A stretch of 64,000 nucleotides of DNA, taken from positions 30,694,153 to 30,758,152 of the forward strand of contig NC_035162.2 of assembly GCF_001659605.2 (NCBI RefSeq), in the 5' to 3' direction. The DNA is from Manihot esculenta (Eukaryota; Streptophyta; Magnoliopsida; Malpighiales; Euphorbiaceae). A program made the translations under genes and the position numbers. Under the pieces are notes generated by a model. That model was not told the DNA's origin, did no database searches, and saw only the letters and a list, made by a program, of their open reading frames with translations. Positions 24,291-36,960 of this stretch are shown piece by piece; position 1 is the stretch's first letter; every line of letters starts with the position of its first letter.

Positions 24291-25975
24291 ATGAAAGAGA
24301 AAGCTGTTGAAGAAAATTTCAGTAGCTCAGAATCGACAGAAGAAGAAGTTCTAATATCAAAGTATAAGAAGCGAAGCTGCGGGATAACTATTTCAGAACT
24401 AGCTATAAAGAAAATGAAGTCAAAAGAGAAATCATCACATGTCAAGAGGAACATTTTCATTCCCAGGTACATTCAATGGGCTTCCTTCTTGAATCTTGAT
24501 TTTGAGTTATTAGAGTTATTTGTGTTTCAAGGTTAGAAAAATTTCATGAAAATAAATGAGGAATACTATCCTGAATTAATTGAGGAATTTTATGAAACCT
24601 TGGAAGAAATTGAGAAAAATAACCTTTTTAGAGTCAGAATTAGAAACCAGATGTTTGATATTTTTGTTGATCTGCTTGCATTTGCCTTTGGAGTAAAAAA
24701 TAAAGGAAACAAAATTGGGTCATTTAAAGAAGTAAATAGACTGAAGGGTTATGACGAATCTGCTTTCATTGATACCCTTGTACCCAATAGTAATCTTGCT
24801 AAAGACAGAACAAATACTTCATCCCTACCTCAGCAAATCCGTATTTTGCATAACTTCATTATCTACTACCTTTGTCCCAGAACCAGAAGCCACACTTACT
24901 TCAATAAACTTGACTGGTGCATTTTATGATATCTTTTGACTAAAGAGAAGCTACATTTAGCTTATCTAATCTTTAAAGAAATTCTTAAAAACACCTCAAT
25001 GAGAAGCCTGCCTTACGAGATGTTCTTAACTCTGATATTCAGAAGGCTGAAAGTAAATCTTACTAAAGAAAAGAAAGGCTCTCAAATCTTGGTCATAAAA
25101 GAAATCTACAGTAACAAAGAAGAAAAGAAAGAAATAAAAGGAAAGTAAGATAAAGGAAAAGAAAAAGTAGATGCTGAAGACTCTCTATCTAGTTTTAGCT
25201 TTGGAAATTCAGAAGAAATAAGGGCAAACTTTGGAGAAAAAGTTGAGGTCCCCAAGAGTACTTTTAAAATGATGAGAACCATTCAGAAAACATTAAAGAT
25301 GGTGATGTCTTGAGTGACACCAGTAAGCTACAACAATCCATAGCTCAAGACAGAGATAGTTCAGTGATTCTTCTGTCAAGTAGAATTGAAGTGGTTGAAA
25401 AGAAGTTAGACATAATTTTAGAGACGCTATTTTCTGATAGTATTAGAGGTTGAGGAGTAAAAGGATCATTTGGATAAATCCTTCTGCATGACTATCTTCT
25501 CAACCCCAACAACCCTCTGATAATGAATCTTTTTCTCAACCATCTCCGCTTCAAATAATTCAACCATCACCAGTAGCCTCACCAAAAGAAAAGTCAACCC
25601 ATCTCACCCAAAGAACCTATTAGCAAAGACAAATCTGGTGATCAAGCACCTGCAAACTCTGAACCAAAACTTGCTAATGCTCTTACCACATCTTTTCTTG
25701 CGAAGAAATTTTCAAAAACAATAGCTCGAAAGTCAGTTCATCCAATTCTTCCAAAGTCTCAAACCAGCAGCCCTTCATCTAAATCTGATAGGGAGCCAAT
25801 TCAAATTTTTAAGGAACAATCTGAAAATGAGGATTCATCTGGAAGCTCCTCTTCTGATTCTGAAAGAGATTCTACAAAAGTTCATCTTTGAAGAAGTGGA
25901 AGGCATGGTTTAAAATCAAAGACTGTCAAACCAGGTGAATCAGGAAGCAAGGAGCAGCTAATGGATCTCTAAATT
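24291..25975 (+). pseudogene. Extra 3' frame of the SIRE-type element (env-like position)
   Basis: Starts MKEKAVEENFSSSESTEEE at 24291. Open stretches 24291-24536, 24549-24929 and 24936-25148 continue one protein across stops. The middle part, with EEYYPELIEEFYETLEEIEK, ILHNFIIYYLCPRTRSHTYF and LHLAYLIFKEIL, resembles the putative plant transposon protein domain found in many plant repeats. The tail (25150-25975) is Ser/Lys/Glu-rich. A TAG at 24534-24536 follows Gln-Gly where a Trp codon is one base away. SIRE elements carry an extra frame here that has been called env-like. No signal peptide or clear membrane segment is visible, so I do not call it an envelope. Confidence 0.6.
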
Positions 25976-26298
25976 TCCTCTATTTTTTTGGAACAATTTT
26001 TTTGGATATTTCCTCTGAATTTTTTTTTTGTCTCCTGTTTTCTTTGTGTTGATGATAAAAAGGGAGAGAATATTATGGTCATATCTAGTAATGCTTATCC
26101 TGTGTTTTTCTTTAGTTTCATTCATAGTTTTATATATGTTAGTGCTTATTTTGCTTTGATAATATGCATGCATAGAAATTATTATATATCTCATACATAT
26201 GTTGAGGGGAAGTCCTAAGCACTAAATAATTGTCTTGTTAATTTTTGGTACATTTTGTTTTCTTTTTCTGCTGAAAATCATTAAGTTTTATCATCATA

Positions 26299-26312
26299 AA
26301 AAAAGGGGAGAT
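26299..26312 (+). other. SIRE-type polypurine tract
   Basis: AAAAAAGGGGAGAT immediately before the 3' LTR start TGTTGACC. Confidence 0.75.
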
Positions 26313-27806
26313 TGTTGACCCCATAAATCTTAGAAGAGCTTGATTTTGATGATACCAAATCTTAATGGATTATGTTTATCTAACCATCTTTAGTATTGAA
26401 AGTGGAATATCTAGAAAACATTAGAGATTCAAGGAAAGTCTACACATCGGAAAGAATAAAGACTTATATGTCAACACAAGATGAATCAAAGAAAGAAGAA
26501 GAAGTATAGAAATGTATCTCTTGGATTTATTGTAAAAGAGTGAGTGCGTAGATGTGCCAATAATGAATCTATCCATCTCATTTCACTTCTTGAAAAAGCA
26601 AAAAAAATGTTTAAAGTTTTTTTTGAAAGGCTAAAATTAGACATCTAATTTTAGCAACAGTTTAAATTTAGATATCTAATTTCTGCCTGTGTTCATTTTT
26701 AGTTAATTATTTTCAAACTGTGAAAGTAACTGATTTAAGTCTGCATGGTTTTTAAATGGTTTAACGACTAGTTTTTTAAAATTATTACCGCTAAGCTATC
26801 TCTGCAACTACGAGAGAAAAGATTTTCGGACATTTATTTAAGAGATTAAAAGCTCTTCATAAATGAGTAATGAAAGCATAGAATTTTTGAAAGCATTTTG
26901 ATACCTTTACATTAAAAGCTTTTCATTCTCATAACTGGTAAATCTACTCTCTCTCTTCTTAATAGCATTTCTGCTGTATTTGATAAAAAGTTACTGAGAG
27001 TGTCTTTTTTTCTAAATCAAAACCTATATAAGGTTGATCAAGTGTGTGGTCACTTGATAGAGGTTCTAAGCACCTGTTAAAGCTTGAGTAAAGGTTTGAG
27101 TGTGAATCAAATGTGTAAATGTTTATAAGCACCTGATAAGCTTGCTGGTTGTGTAAAAGGCTGTTCTCTTGCCTGCTAAAAGGGTTTTAGTAAAGTGAAG
27201 TGTAACGACCCCAAAATGGATCGTCACCGGCGCTAGGATTCAGGTCGGCTTAAGGCCGCCAGAACCCGTAGCAAGCCTGCTATGCTCTCTGTTTACCTGT
27301 AAATCTCATACATGATCATACATTTTCTGCGAAAATAAAAACTCTTTTCTGAACCAAGGCTTAACCTGTGCATGCACTATCTCTGTACTCTGTACTCTGT
27401 ACTCTGTACCCCTGACTAGAGCTTGCTCTAGATGGGTTAACTCATACCTGTTAAGCCTGGTTTTTCACATACAGTAAAACATATATACATATACAGATCA
27501 TGTACATAACAATAGATTTACAACACAAACTACTAAGTCAAGCACATCTATTACATCTCTTTAACATTACATGTCCACTCTACACTATTACATTTCTCTT
27601 TACTCTTTCTGTGCTCTGCTGACTTGCCCTGTACACTGTACACTAAACCTGCAAGACTGGGGTTAAGGGAGTGGGATGAGCTCTATAGCCCAGTGAGTAG
27701 AACAGTAAAACAATTCATCAAAATATGATCTCATGGAATGCGTCATAACACAGACAAACCACATCAAGAGTAAACCTGTCACCACATAGTCCCAGTAACT
27801 CTGTGC

Positions 27807-27985
27807 CAGGGCGTAGAATCGAGCACCTGGTCTTCCTATCATATATGTATATGTGTATATAACACCTCTGTACTTACCATTGCCAGGGCGTAGTCAAAGG
27901 CTCCTGGTCTTTACTATAATTGCCAGGGCGTAGTCAAAGGCTCCTGGTCTTTACTATACCTGCCAGGGCGTAGTCAAAGGCTCCT
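27807..27985 (-). repeat. GCCAGGGCGTAGTCAAAGG 40-bp units
   Basis: Three regular units at 27881, 27921 and 27961 (period 40) plus a diverged one at 27807. Same position in the LTR as the GGCCGTATCGCCCCTGG units of Tekay I. The set recurs at about 35290-35470 and 43973-44150. Confidence 0.9.
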
Positions 27986-28378
27986 AGACTTCCTGTCTGA
28001 GACTATTGGATCATTCAGCATTCACCCACATCAACAAAGAATTATGCAATGCAACATAGTCGTGGATACTAATGTAAGCAACCTATTGCACAATTATGAT
28101 GCATGAGATATGCTAAAACATTCCATTAGTCAATTAAAAGAGTTAAGTTTAGTTCCACTCACCTCTGGCTATCTGGACTGACTGACTCTGCAGGCTCTGT
28201 ACACTCTGGAGCAGTCCTCACTGCTGCTCTCTCTGGTTCCTCTGGTCTGTACCTATACAGATGGACTCAAATGAGGGACCAAACTAGCTTATGACCAACT
28301 CTATTAAACTCCCCAAGAATCCCCTTAAACTCACTCAAACATCCATGCAAAGCATGCAAAGGAAAGCTGGACAGGACA

Positions 28379-28670
28379 CTTTCGGCGGCAGGTTCGGCGG
28401 CCGAAAGTCCTCTCCAGAGACGAAACTCAAGCACCTTCGGCGGCCGAACTTCCACTTTCGGCTGTCGAACCCTTTCGGGGGCTAGTTTCGGAGGCCAAAA
28501 GGCACTCCAGAGACGAAAGTCTCTAACCTTCGGCGGCACCTTCGGCGGCCGAACTTCCCTCCAGAGCCGAAAGTCCAAAAGCTCGGGGGCAAGTTTGGGT
28601 AGCCGAAGCCACCTCCTCTCTCCTCCTCAGGGGTTCGGCGGCCGAATGTACCTTCGGCTGCCGAACCTGA
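28379..28670 (-). repeat. Downstream GCCGAA/TTCGGC cluster in Tekay II 3' LTR
   Basis: Irregular cluster of TTCGGCGGCCGAA and half-motifs with GACGAAACTC and CCAGAGACGAAAGT spacers. This is the minus-strand counterpart of the Tekay I cluster at 14119-14370, including the TCTCTGGAG spacer. Confidence 0.88.
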
Positions 28671-29247
28671 GTTCATCAGCAGGGCAGAAACTTGCCCGGT
28701 CTCTCGCCAAATGCACAAAACACTCTTCAACTCAACCACCTCACTTCCATCACTTGCATACACTCTTGTATATGCTCAAAGGGGTCAAAAACTAGCTAAA
28801 AACCCCAAACACACAACACAAACAACACAGAAATAAGCTTTATGCATAAAATCATCAAAACCTCACAAATAACCCTATTCATGCAACTCTCTCCACAAAC
28901 CCCATAAAACCTTCAGAAAACATAAAAACAAGCTCAGGATCTTCACTTACCTCGTGAAAACAAGTAGATGAAGGATCCTAACGTGGAGTTTTGGAGCAAC
29001 TTGCCTTCAAACTCTCCAAACTTCACAACTTTGAGTTTTTAGCTTAAAACCTTCAAATAATCATAAAAACTAATCAAATCTTTGCATGATTGAATGAAAA
29101 CATGAAGAAATACTCACAAAGGACAGGGTCTCACCTCAGAAGATAAAAGAAACGGTGTTTTTACCGCTTCAACCGACTGAGGGCCATTTATAGGTGGCTG
29201 GCCAGACCACCTTCGGCGGCCACACGTGAAACCAAAAGCCATGCATG

Positions 29248-29300
29248 TTCGGCGGCCGAACCTCAACTTCGGCGGCCGAACCTCAACTTCGGCGGCCGAA
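29248..29300 (-). repeat. 20-bp palindrome array, Tekay II 3' LTR, three copies
   Basis: TTCGGCGGCCGAA on plus (TTCGGCCGCCGAA on the element's sense strand) at 29248, 29268 and 29288. Period is exactly 20. The array lies 56-108 bp upstream of the TATA box in element orientation. Confidence 0.95.
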
Positions 29301-29476
29301 CCTGGCTTTTCTGCCTTGGTTCATTTCACTCAAAAACTCATTTCCTTATGCAATAAACTGAATGAACATAGTAAAACATGTTAGAAAAACATCATTCTAA
29401 CCCTCTAGAGACATCCGACACCCGAAATTCCATCGGAACGTAGGATTCCGATGCCGAACTCTCACCGGGTATTACA

Positions 29477-29490
29477 TTCTCCCCCCCTTA
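29477..29490 (-). other. Tekay II polypurine tract
   Basis: Minus-strand TAAGGGGGGGAGAA immediately before the 3' LTR. Confidence 0.9.
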
Positions 29491-29554
29491 AGACCATTCG
29501 TCCTCGAATGTTCCGAAAACAAACAATAAACACATAAAAAGGAGGAAACGAACC

Positions 29555-31030
29555 TCAAAATAAATATGGATACTGCTGAAGCATCGACTCTGGCGTCTCC
29601 CACGTACACTCTTCTAGATTATGGTGGTTCCACAGAACTTTCACCATTGGGATCTCTTTGTTCCTTAGCTGTCTGATCTGTGTGTCCAGAATTCGTACTG
29701 GCTGCTCTATATAGGTGAGATCTGTAAGAATCTCCACCTCAGGCTCACTCAGAACCTGATTCGGATCTGACACAAACTGCCGTAGCATAGAAACATGAAA
29801 TACCGGGTGAATTCGCTCCATAGAAGCAGGTAAATCTAGCTTATACGACACATTTCCGATCCTCTGCAAAATCTCAAAGGGTCCAATGTATCGTGGAGCT
29901 AACTTACCTTTCTTGCCAAACCGAACCACTCCTTTCATTGGCGACACTTTCAGCAATACCATACTACCCTCCTGAAACTCTAACTGCTTCCTGCGAACGT
30001 CTGCATAACTTTTTTGTCTACTCTGAGCTGTCCTGATTCTATCTCTGATCAAGGGCACCACTCGACTAGTAATCTCTACCAACTCTGGCCCTGCAAGAGT
30101 CTTCTCTCCTATCTCTTCCCAACAAACAGGGGATCTGCACTTCCTCCCATACAAAGCTTCATAAGGAGCCATCCCTATGCTAGCATGATGGCTGTTATTG
30201 TAGGCAAACTCCACCAAAGGTAGATGCTGCCTCCAAGAACCACCAAAGTCTAACACACACAGTCGAAGCATATCCTCTATGGTCTGGATGGTCCTCTCTG
30301 ACTGTCCATCAGTCTGTGGGTGGAAAGCAGTGCTAAAATCTAATCTCGTGCCCATCGCACTCTGCAGACTTCGCCAAAATCTGGAGGTAAACTGAGGTCC
30401 TCTGTCTGAAACTATAGACATTGGAACTCCATGTAATCTCACTATCTCATCCAGATAGACCTGTGCCAACTTATCCACAGAATAGGTACTCCGAACTGGA
30501 ATGAAATGAGCAGATTTCGTGAGTCTGTCCATAATCACCCATATAGAGTCTATCCTGTTGGACGTTGCTGGGAAACCCACTACAAAATCCATAGCTATGT
30601 TCTCCCATTTCCATTCTGGAATCGGTAATGGGTTAAGCATTCCGGCTGGTTTCTGATGCTCTAGTTTCACCCTTTGGCAAACCTCACAGGCTGTCACAAA
30701 CTGCGCCACTTCTTTCTTCATGGCTGGCCACCAATAAACCTTTTTCAGATCCTGGTACATCTTGGTGGCCCCTGGGTGAACACTATACCGCGCATTATGA
30801 GCTTCCCTCATAATGTCTTCCTTCACACTGCTACTATCTGGTACACAAAGTCGACTCCCATAGCGGAGGATCCCTTTGCTGTCACATCTGAACTCTGCAC
30901 TGTTGCCTGAATGAACAGTCCTGGCAATTTTCATCAACTCAGGGTCCTCATGCTGTCTCTGAGCTATCTGCTCCAGAAACACAGGTGTCACTCTCATCTG
31001 TGCTATCATCGCACCTGTACCAGACAACTC
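29555..31030 (-). pseudogene. Tekay II integrase and chromodomain-like tail
   Basis: Continues gag-pol after a TAG at 31031-31033. The HHCC zinc finger (H...H...CEVCQRVK) lies near 30750-30660. The catalytic DDE residues are all present: MDFVVGFP, SDRGPQFTSRFW and HPQTDGQSERTIQTIED. The GPFEILQRIGNVSYKLDLP stretch is the C-terminal integrase domain. The last 50-60 residues (RILDTQIRQLRNKEIPMVKV then ECTWETPESMLQQYPYLF) form a chromodomain-like module that in this clade targets integration to heterochromatin. This part is intact as read; only the upstream stop cuts it from the polyprotein. Confidence 0.92.
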
Positions 31031-33112
31031 GAGCTATAACCCTTCTTCTAAGAGCTTGTAAAGCTCCATCACAACTGGTCTTCGCTCTGCTGCTATATGG
31101 GATAAACTGCCTAGTGACTTCCGGCTTAGGGCGTCTGCCACAATATTCGCCTTACCCGGATGATACTGAATCTTACAATCATAATCACTGAGTAATTCTA
31201 CCCATCTTCTCTGTCTCAAATTCAGCTCTCTCTGACTCAAGATGTACTGTAAACTCTTGTGATCAGTGAAGATCTCGCATTTAATCCCATAGAGGTAATG
31301 CCGCCACATCTTAAGTGCAAAGATAACTGCTGCCATCTCTAGGTCATGGGTAGGGTAATTCAACTCGTGCTTCTTCAACTGTCTAGAAGCATAAGCTATC
31401 ACCCTATCACTCTGCATCAATTCACAGCCCAATCCCACTCGAGATGCATCACAGAACACTGTGAAATCCTCATTGCTCACAGGCAGAGCTAGCACTGGTG
31501 CTGTTGTTAATCTCCTCTTGAGCTCTTCAAAGCTCGCTTCACACTGGTCTGACCAGATAAACTTCTGGTTCTTCTGAGTCAATTTAGTCATAGGAGCCGC
31601 TATCTTGGAGAAGTCTTGAATGAACCTCCTGTAGTACCCTACCAGTCCCAGAAAGCTTTTAATCTCAGTCACTGTAGTGGGTCTGGGCCAGTTAGCTACA
31701 GCCTCTATCTTCTTGGGGTCTACCTCAATACCCTCTGCTGATACTACATGTCCCAAGAAGGAAATGCTCCTCAACCAAAACTCACACTTCGAGAACTTGG
31801 CATACAAACCCTGCTCTCTCAGTGTCTGCAGAACTATCCTCAGATGCTGGGCATGCTCCTCTGCATCTCTGGAATACACCAAGATATCATCTATGAAAAC
31901 AATGACAAAGTGATCCAGAAACTCACTGAAAACTCTGTTCATGAGATCCATAAATGCTGCAGGGGCGTTAGTCAACCCGAACGACATCACTAAGAACTCA
32001 TAATGCCCATATCTGGTCCTGAAAGCTGTCTTTGGCACATCTGCCTCTCTGACACTCAACTGATGATACCTGGATCTCAGATCTATTTTTGAGAAACAAC
32101 CTGCTCCAGCTAGCTGGTCAAATAGATCATCAATCCTAGGTAAAGGATACCTATTCTTAGTAGTGACCTTGTTCAACTGTCTGTAGTCGATACAAAGTCT
32201 AAGGGATCCATCCTTCTTTCTAACAAAGAGCACTGGAGCACCCCAAGGCGAGGTATTAGGGCGGATGAAACCCTTATCTACCAAGTCCTGCAACTGTTCT
32301 TTCAACTCTTTTAACTCTGCTGGTGCCATCAGGTAGGGAGGAATAGAGATAGGTCTGGTATCAGGCAGTAATTCTATTTCAAACTCTATCTCCCTACCAG
32401 GTGGTAGTCCTGGCAAATCGTCTGGGAACACATCGAGAAACTCTCGGACTACTGGTACAGTGGCTGGTTCCCTCACCTGATTGTCTAGCTCTCTCACATG
32501 AGCTAGAAACCCCTGACAACCCCTCCTAAGCAAACGACGAGCCTGAAGGGCTGAAATCATACCTCTGGGTGTACCTCTCCTGTCTCCTCTGAAGACACAC
32601 TCTGACCCATCCTGGTCTCTGAGACTCACTATCTTCTCTCTACAGTCCAAAGTAGCACTATATGCAGATAGCCAATCCATCCCTAGAATGACATCAAAAT
32701 CTGTCAAGTCTAGAACCACAAGGTCAGCTGGAAGGCATCTACCCTCTATGAACACTGGACTGAAACGACAGACTGACACTGCCACTGATGGGTCACATTT
32801 AGGTCCACTGACCCAGAGAGGATACTCTAACTCAGAACTGATCAAACCCAATCTCTCTATGGCTCTCGAAGCAATAAAGGAATGAGAAGCACCGGGGTCC
32901 ATCAAAGCATACACATCTGAACACCCAATGATGAGATTACCTGACACCACTGTGTTCGACATGTTAGCCTCCTCCTATGTCACAGTGAAAATCCGTGCTG
33001 GGGCTACCGGATTTCCACCTCAGGAACCTGCTGCTGAAGTAGAGGCTGCCCCTCTCCCTCTACCTCTGCCACTACTCTGAGGCATGACTGGAGCTGCTGG
33101 CTGTACAACTGG
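31031..33112 (-). pseudogene. Tekay II protease, reverse transcriptase and RNase H
   Basis: Same frame as gag. TAG codons at 33110-33112 and 32975-32977 and a TGA at 33020-33022 precede a clean stretch from 32962 to 31034. Protease active site [10 protein letters not shown]; reverse transcriptase with [27 protein letters not shown] and the catalytic [10 protein letters not shown]; RNase H with [28 protein letters not shown] and [10 protein letters not shown], ending [15 protein letters not shown] at 31031-31033 separates it from integrase. All enzyme motifs are intact. Confidence 0.92.
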
Positions 33113-34465
33113 CTATACCACACTGCCTGAACTCATTTGCTGGGATGGTGCAAAAGTCACCTGAGGACAATCCCGAGCAATATGCCCTTCCTGTCCACAT
33201 CTAAAACAAGCTGTAGATCCCAACCGACAAACTCCGCCATGTGGTTTTCCGCATCTTCTGCATACTGGAGCTGTGCCAGAGCTTGAGCCACTACCTATTC
33301 CCAGACCTGACTTGACTTTACTCCAGAACTTACTCTTTGTTCCTTTTGCTCTATCCCATCTCTTGCTGCCTGAAGTGCCTGCACTAGGGGCCTTAGAACC
33401 CGAAACCTGTGCCTTTGATTGTTTCTGAATATTGGCACTAGCTTCCATTTTCCTGGCTGCATCCACTATAGTATGGAAACTCTCCTTTTCTGCTGGAAGA
33501 ATCAAGGAAGAATACCTGGGATGCAGTCTCATAGTATATCTCCTTGCCTTCTTCTGATCAGTATCATAGGCTTGACCCACCTACTGAAGCAAATCCAGGA
33601 ACTTATCTGTGAATTCATCAACACTCATCTCATCTGTTTGTCTCAACTGTTCGAACTCTATTACTTTCATCTCCCGAGAACTGTCAGGAAAAGCCCACCC
33701 TGCAAACTCATTGGCGAACTCTCCCCATGACATGCTGTCCATTCTGGGTTCCACATAGTTCTTAAACCATTCTCTGGCTTTCTTGCATTTAAGTGTAAAC
33801 CCTGCCATCTCAATGACTCTCCTATCATCTGCTCCCAATTCACTGGTTATCATCCTAACTGCTCTGAGGTAGTCAAATGGATCATCTCCCGTGTTATATT
33901 TAGGAGCATCCAATTTCAAGTACTCCGTCATCTGCACTTTACCTCTAGAGGAGCTAGGTTGATGTCTGTCAACAACAGGGGCTACTGGTTCTGGTGGTGG
34001 TACTGGGTCATTTGGCTCTGGGTGTGCTGCACTTGGATGGGTAGGGGAAGATGGATATATAGGATATGGTGGGTAATAAGGAGGATAAGGCATATATGGC
34101 ATGTAAGGAGGATATGGGACAAAACTAGAGTACTCCGACATACCTCCCATCGGATACTCTGGATAGCCAAAACCTGAGGCCTGAGCACCTCCCTGCGACT
34201 CTCCCATACCTTCCTCAAATCTGCCTAAACCCATGCTGTCATCTCTAGACTGGTCAATCTCCATAGCCTCCCTCCTTTCCTCTGATCTTTCTCCTCTCAC
34301 TGTACCTCTTCTGCTCTCGTCTACAGACCTTCTAGGGTCTATTGACGTACCTTCCCTGCTAGATCTCTGAGACCTTGCCCTTGGCAATGTAGGAGGACGA
34401 GCAGTTGGTCTCTCACTATCTAGTGGGACTCCAGTCAATCGAGCTGATCGACGAGTTCCTCGCAT
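33113..34465 (-). pseudogene. Tekay II gag with one internal stop
   Basis: Starts MRGTRRSARLTG at 34465, the start shared with Tekay I. Pro/Tyr-rich linker, retrotransposon gag domain (CKKAREWFKNYVEPRMDSMSW), then a TAG at 33581-33583. The frame continues to two Cys clusters, CRRCGKPHGGVC and the CCHC knuckle CFRCGQEGHIARDC. Apart from the single stop the domain order is complete. Confidence 0.9.
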
Positions 34466-34667
34466 CTTAACTCTGGAAAACAACACATAAGATCGCACTT
34501 TTAGCACATAAACATCACATATCAAGGAAGGCACATGCATAACTCATAGCATGAAACAGATAGGACGCAATACCCTATTCTAGTGGACATGATTTCCTAT
34601 TGTGCTTGACCACTTCTACCCTTTATGAGCCCGACACTGTCTCTATAGGTCCGATCATGTGAACCTA

Positions 34668-34681
34668 GGGCTCTGATACCA
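34668..34681 (-). other. Tekay II primer-binding site
   Basis: Minus-strand TGGTATCAGAGCCC, three bases after the 5' LTR. Initiator-Met tRNA type. Confidence 0.92.
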
Positions 34682-34684
34682 ATC

Positions 34685-36960
34685 TGTAACGACCCCAAAA
34701 TGGATCGTCACCGGCGCTAGGATTCAGGTCGGCTTAAGGCTGCCAGAACCCGTAGCAAGCCTGCTATGCTCTCTGTTTACCTGTAAATCTCATACATGAT
34801 CATACATTTTCTGCGAAAATAAAAACTCTTTTCTGAACCAAGGCTTAACCTGTGCATGCACTATCTCTGTACTCTGTACTCTGTACTCTGTACCCCTGAC
34901 TAGAGCTTGCTCTAGATGGGTTAACTCATACCTGTTAAGCCTGGTTTTTCACATACAGTAAAACATATATACATATACAGATCATGTACATAACAATAGA
35001 TTTACAACACAAACTACTAAGTCAAGCACATCTATTACATCTCTTTAACATTACATGTCCACTCTACACTATTACATTTCTCTTTACTCTTTCTGTGCTC
35101 TGCTGACATGCCCTGTACACTGTACACTGAACCTGCAAGACTGGGGTTAAGGGAGTGGGATGAGCTCTATAGCCCAGTGAGTAGAACAGTAAAACAATTC
35201 ATCAAAATATGATCTCATGGAATGCGTCATAACACAGACAAACCACATCAAGAGTAAACTTGTCACCACATAGTCCCAGTAACTCTGTGCCAGGGCGTAG
35301 AATCGAGCACCTGGTCTTCCTGTCATATATGTATATGTGTATATAACACCTCTGTACTTACCATTGCCAGGGCGTAGTCAAAGGCTCCTAGTCTTTACTA
35401 TAATTGCCAGGGCGTAGTCAAAGGCTCCTGGTCTTTACTATACCTGCCAGGGCGTAGTCAAAGGCTCCTGGACTTCCTGTCTGAGACTATTGGATCATTC
35501 AGCATTCACCCACATCAACAAAGAATTATGCAATGCAACATAGTCGTGGATACTAATGCAAGCAACCTATTGCACAATTATGATGCATGAGATATGCTAA
35601 AACATTCCATTAGTCAATTAAAAGAGTTAAGTTTAGTTCCACTCACCTCTGGCTATCTGGACTGACTGACTCTGCAGGCTCTGTACACTCTGGAGCAGTC
35701 CTCACTGCTGCTCTCTCTGGTTCCTCTGGTCTGTACCTATACAGATGGACTCAAATGAGGGACCAAACTAGCTTATGAACAACTCTATTAAACTCCCCAA
35801 GAATCCCCTTAAACTCACTCAAACATCCATGCAAAGCATGCAAAGGAAAGCTGGACAGGACACTTTCGGCGGCAGGTTCGGCGGCCGAAAGTCCTCTCCA
35901 GAGACGAAACTCAAGCACCTTCGGCGGCCGAACTTCCACTTTCGGCTGCCGAACCCTTTCGGGGGCTAGTTTCGGAGGCCAAAAGGCACTCCAGAGACGA
36001 AAGTCTCTAACCTTCGGCGGCACCTTCGGCGGCCGAAGTTCCCTCCAGAGCCGAAAGTCCAAAAGCTCGGGGGCAAGTTTGGGCAGCCGAAGCCACCTCC
36101 TCTCTCCTCCTCAGGGGTTCGGCGGCAGAATGTACCTTCGGCTGCCGAACCTGAGTTCATCAGCAGGGCAGAAACTTGCCCTGTCTCTTGCCAAATGCAC
36201 AAAACACTCTTCAACTCAACCACCTCACTTCCATCACTTGCATACACTCTTGTATATGCTCAAAGGGGTCAAAAACTAGCTAAAAACCCCAAACACACAA
36301 CACAAACAACACAGAAATAAGCTTTATGCACAAAATCATCAAAACCTCACAAATAACCCTATTCATGCAACTCTCTCCACAAACCCTATAAAACCTTCAG
36401 AAAACATAAAAACAAGCTCAGGATCTTCACTTACCTCGTGAAAACAAGTAGATGAAGGATCCTAACGTGGAGTTTTGGAGCAACTTGCCTTCAAACTCTC
36501 CAAACTTCACAACTTTGAGTTTTTAGCTTAAAACCTTCAAATAATCATAAAAACTAATCAAATCTTTGCATGATTGAATGAAAACATGAAGAAATACTCA
36601 CAAAGGACAGGGTCTCACCTCAGAAGATAAAAGAAACGGTGTTCTTACCGCTTCAACTGACTGAGGGCCATTTATAGGTGGCTGGCCAGACCACCTTCGG
36701 CGGCCACACGTGAAACCGAAAGCCATGCATGTTCGGCGGCCGAACCTCAACTTCGGCGGCCAAACCTCAACTTCGGCGGCCGAACCTGGCTTTTCTGCCT
36801 TGGTTCATTTTACTCAAAAACTCATTTGCTTATGCAATAAACTGAATGAACATAGTAAAACATGTTAGAAAAACATCATTCTAACCCTCTAGAGACATCC
36901 GACACCCGAAATTCCATCGGAACGTAGGATTCCGATGCCGGACTCTCGCCGGGTATTACA
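34685..36960 (-). repeat. Tekay II 5' LTR
   Basis: Same length as the partner LTR. Palindrome array at 36732, 36752 (one arm mutated to GGCCAAA) and 36772. TATA box (plus ATTTATA) at 36670-36676. Confidence 0.95.
36732..36784 (-). repeat. 20-bp palindrome array, Tekay II 5' LTR, three copies
   Basis: Copies at 36732, 36752 and 36772 with exact 20-bp spacing. The middle copy has lost one CG (CCGAA to CCAAA). Confidence 0.94.

Larger units (their letters stand above)
27201..29476 (-). repeat. Tekay II 3' LTR
   Basis: On plus it reads TGTAACGACC to GTATTACA. TATA box on minus (plus ATTTATA at 29186-29192). It contains the palindrome array (29248-29300), a looser GCCGAA cluster (28379-28665), GCCAGGGCGTAGTC units (27807-27985) and four CTCTGTA heptamers (about 27384-27411). 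Confidence 0.95.
27201..36960 (-). mobile_element. Tekay II: nearly complete Ty3-gypsy chromovirus
   Basis: Minus-strand element flanked by TGAAG (27196-27200 and 36961-36965). The LTRs are 27201-29476 and 34685-36960, both exactly 2,276 bp, with roughly 25 mismatches by hand count (about 1 percent). Primer site at 34668-34681, purine tract at 29477-29490. Gag-pol is one frame from 34465 to 29555 with five stop codons and no frameshift. A chromodomain-like C-terminus supports the Tekay/Del clade. The structure says recent insertion followed by point decay. Confidence 0.95.

Noticed and set aside
24291..25975. Envelope gene in the SIRE-type element
   Set aside because: No signal peptide, membrane anchor or other envelope feature is visible, so only the position is env-like.
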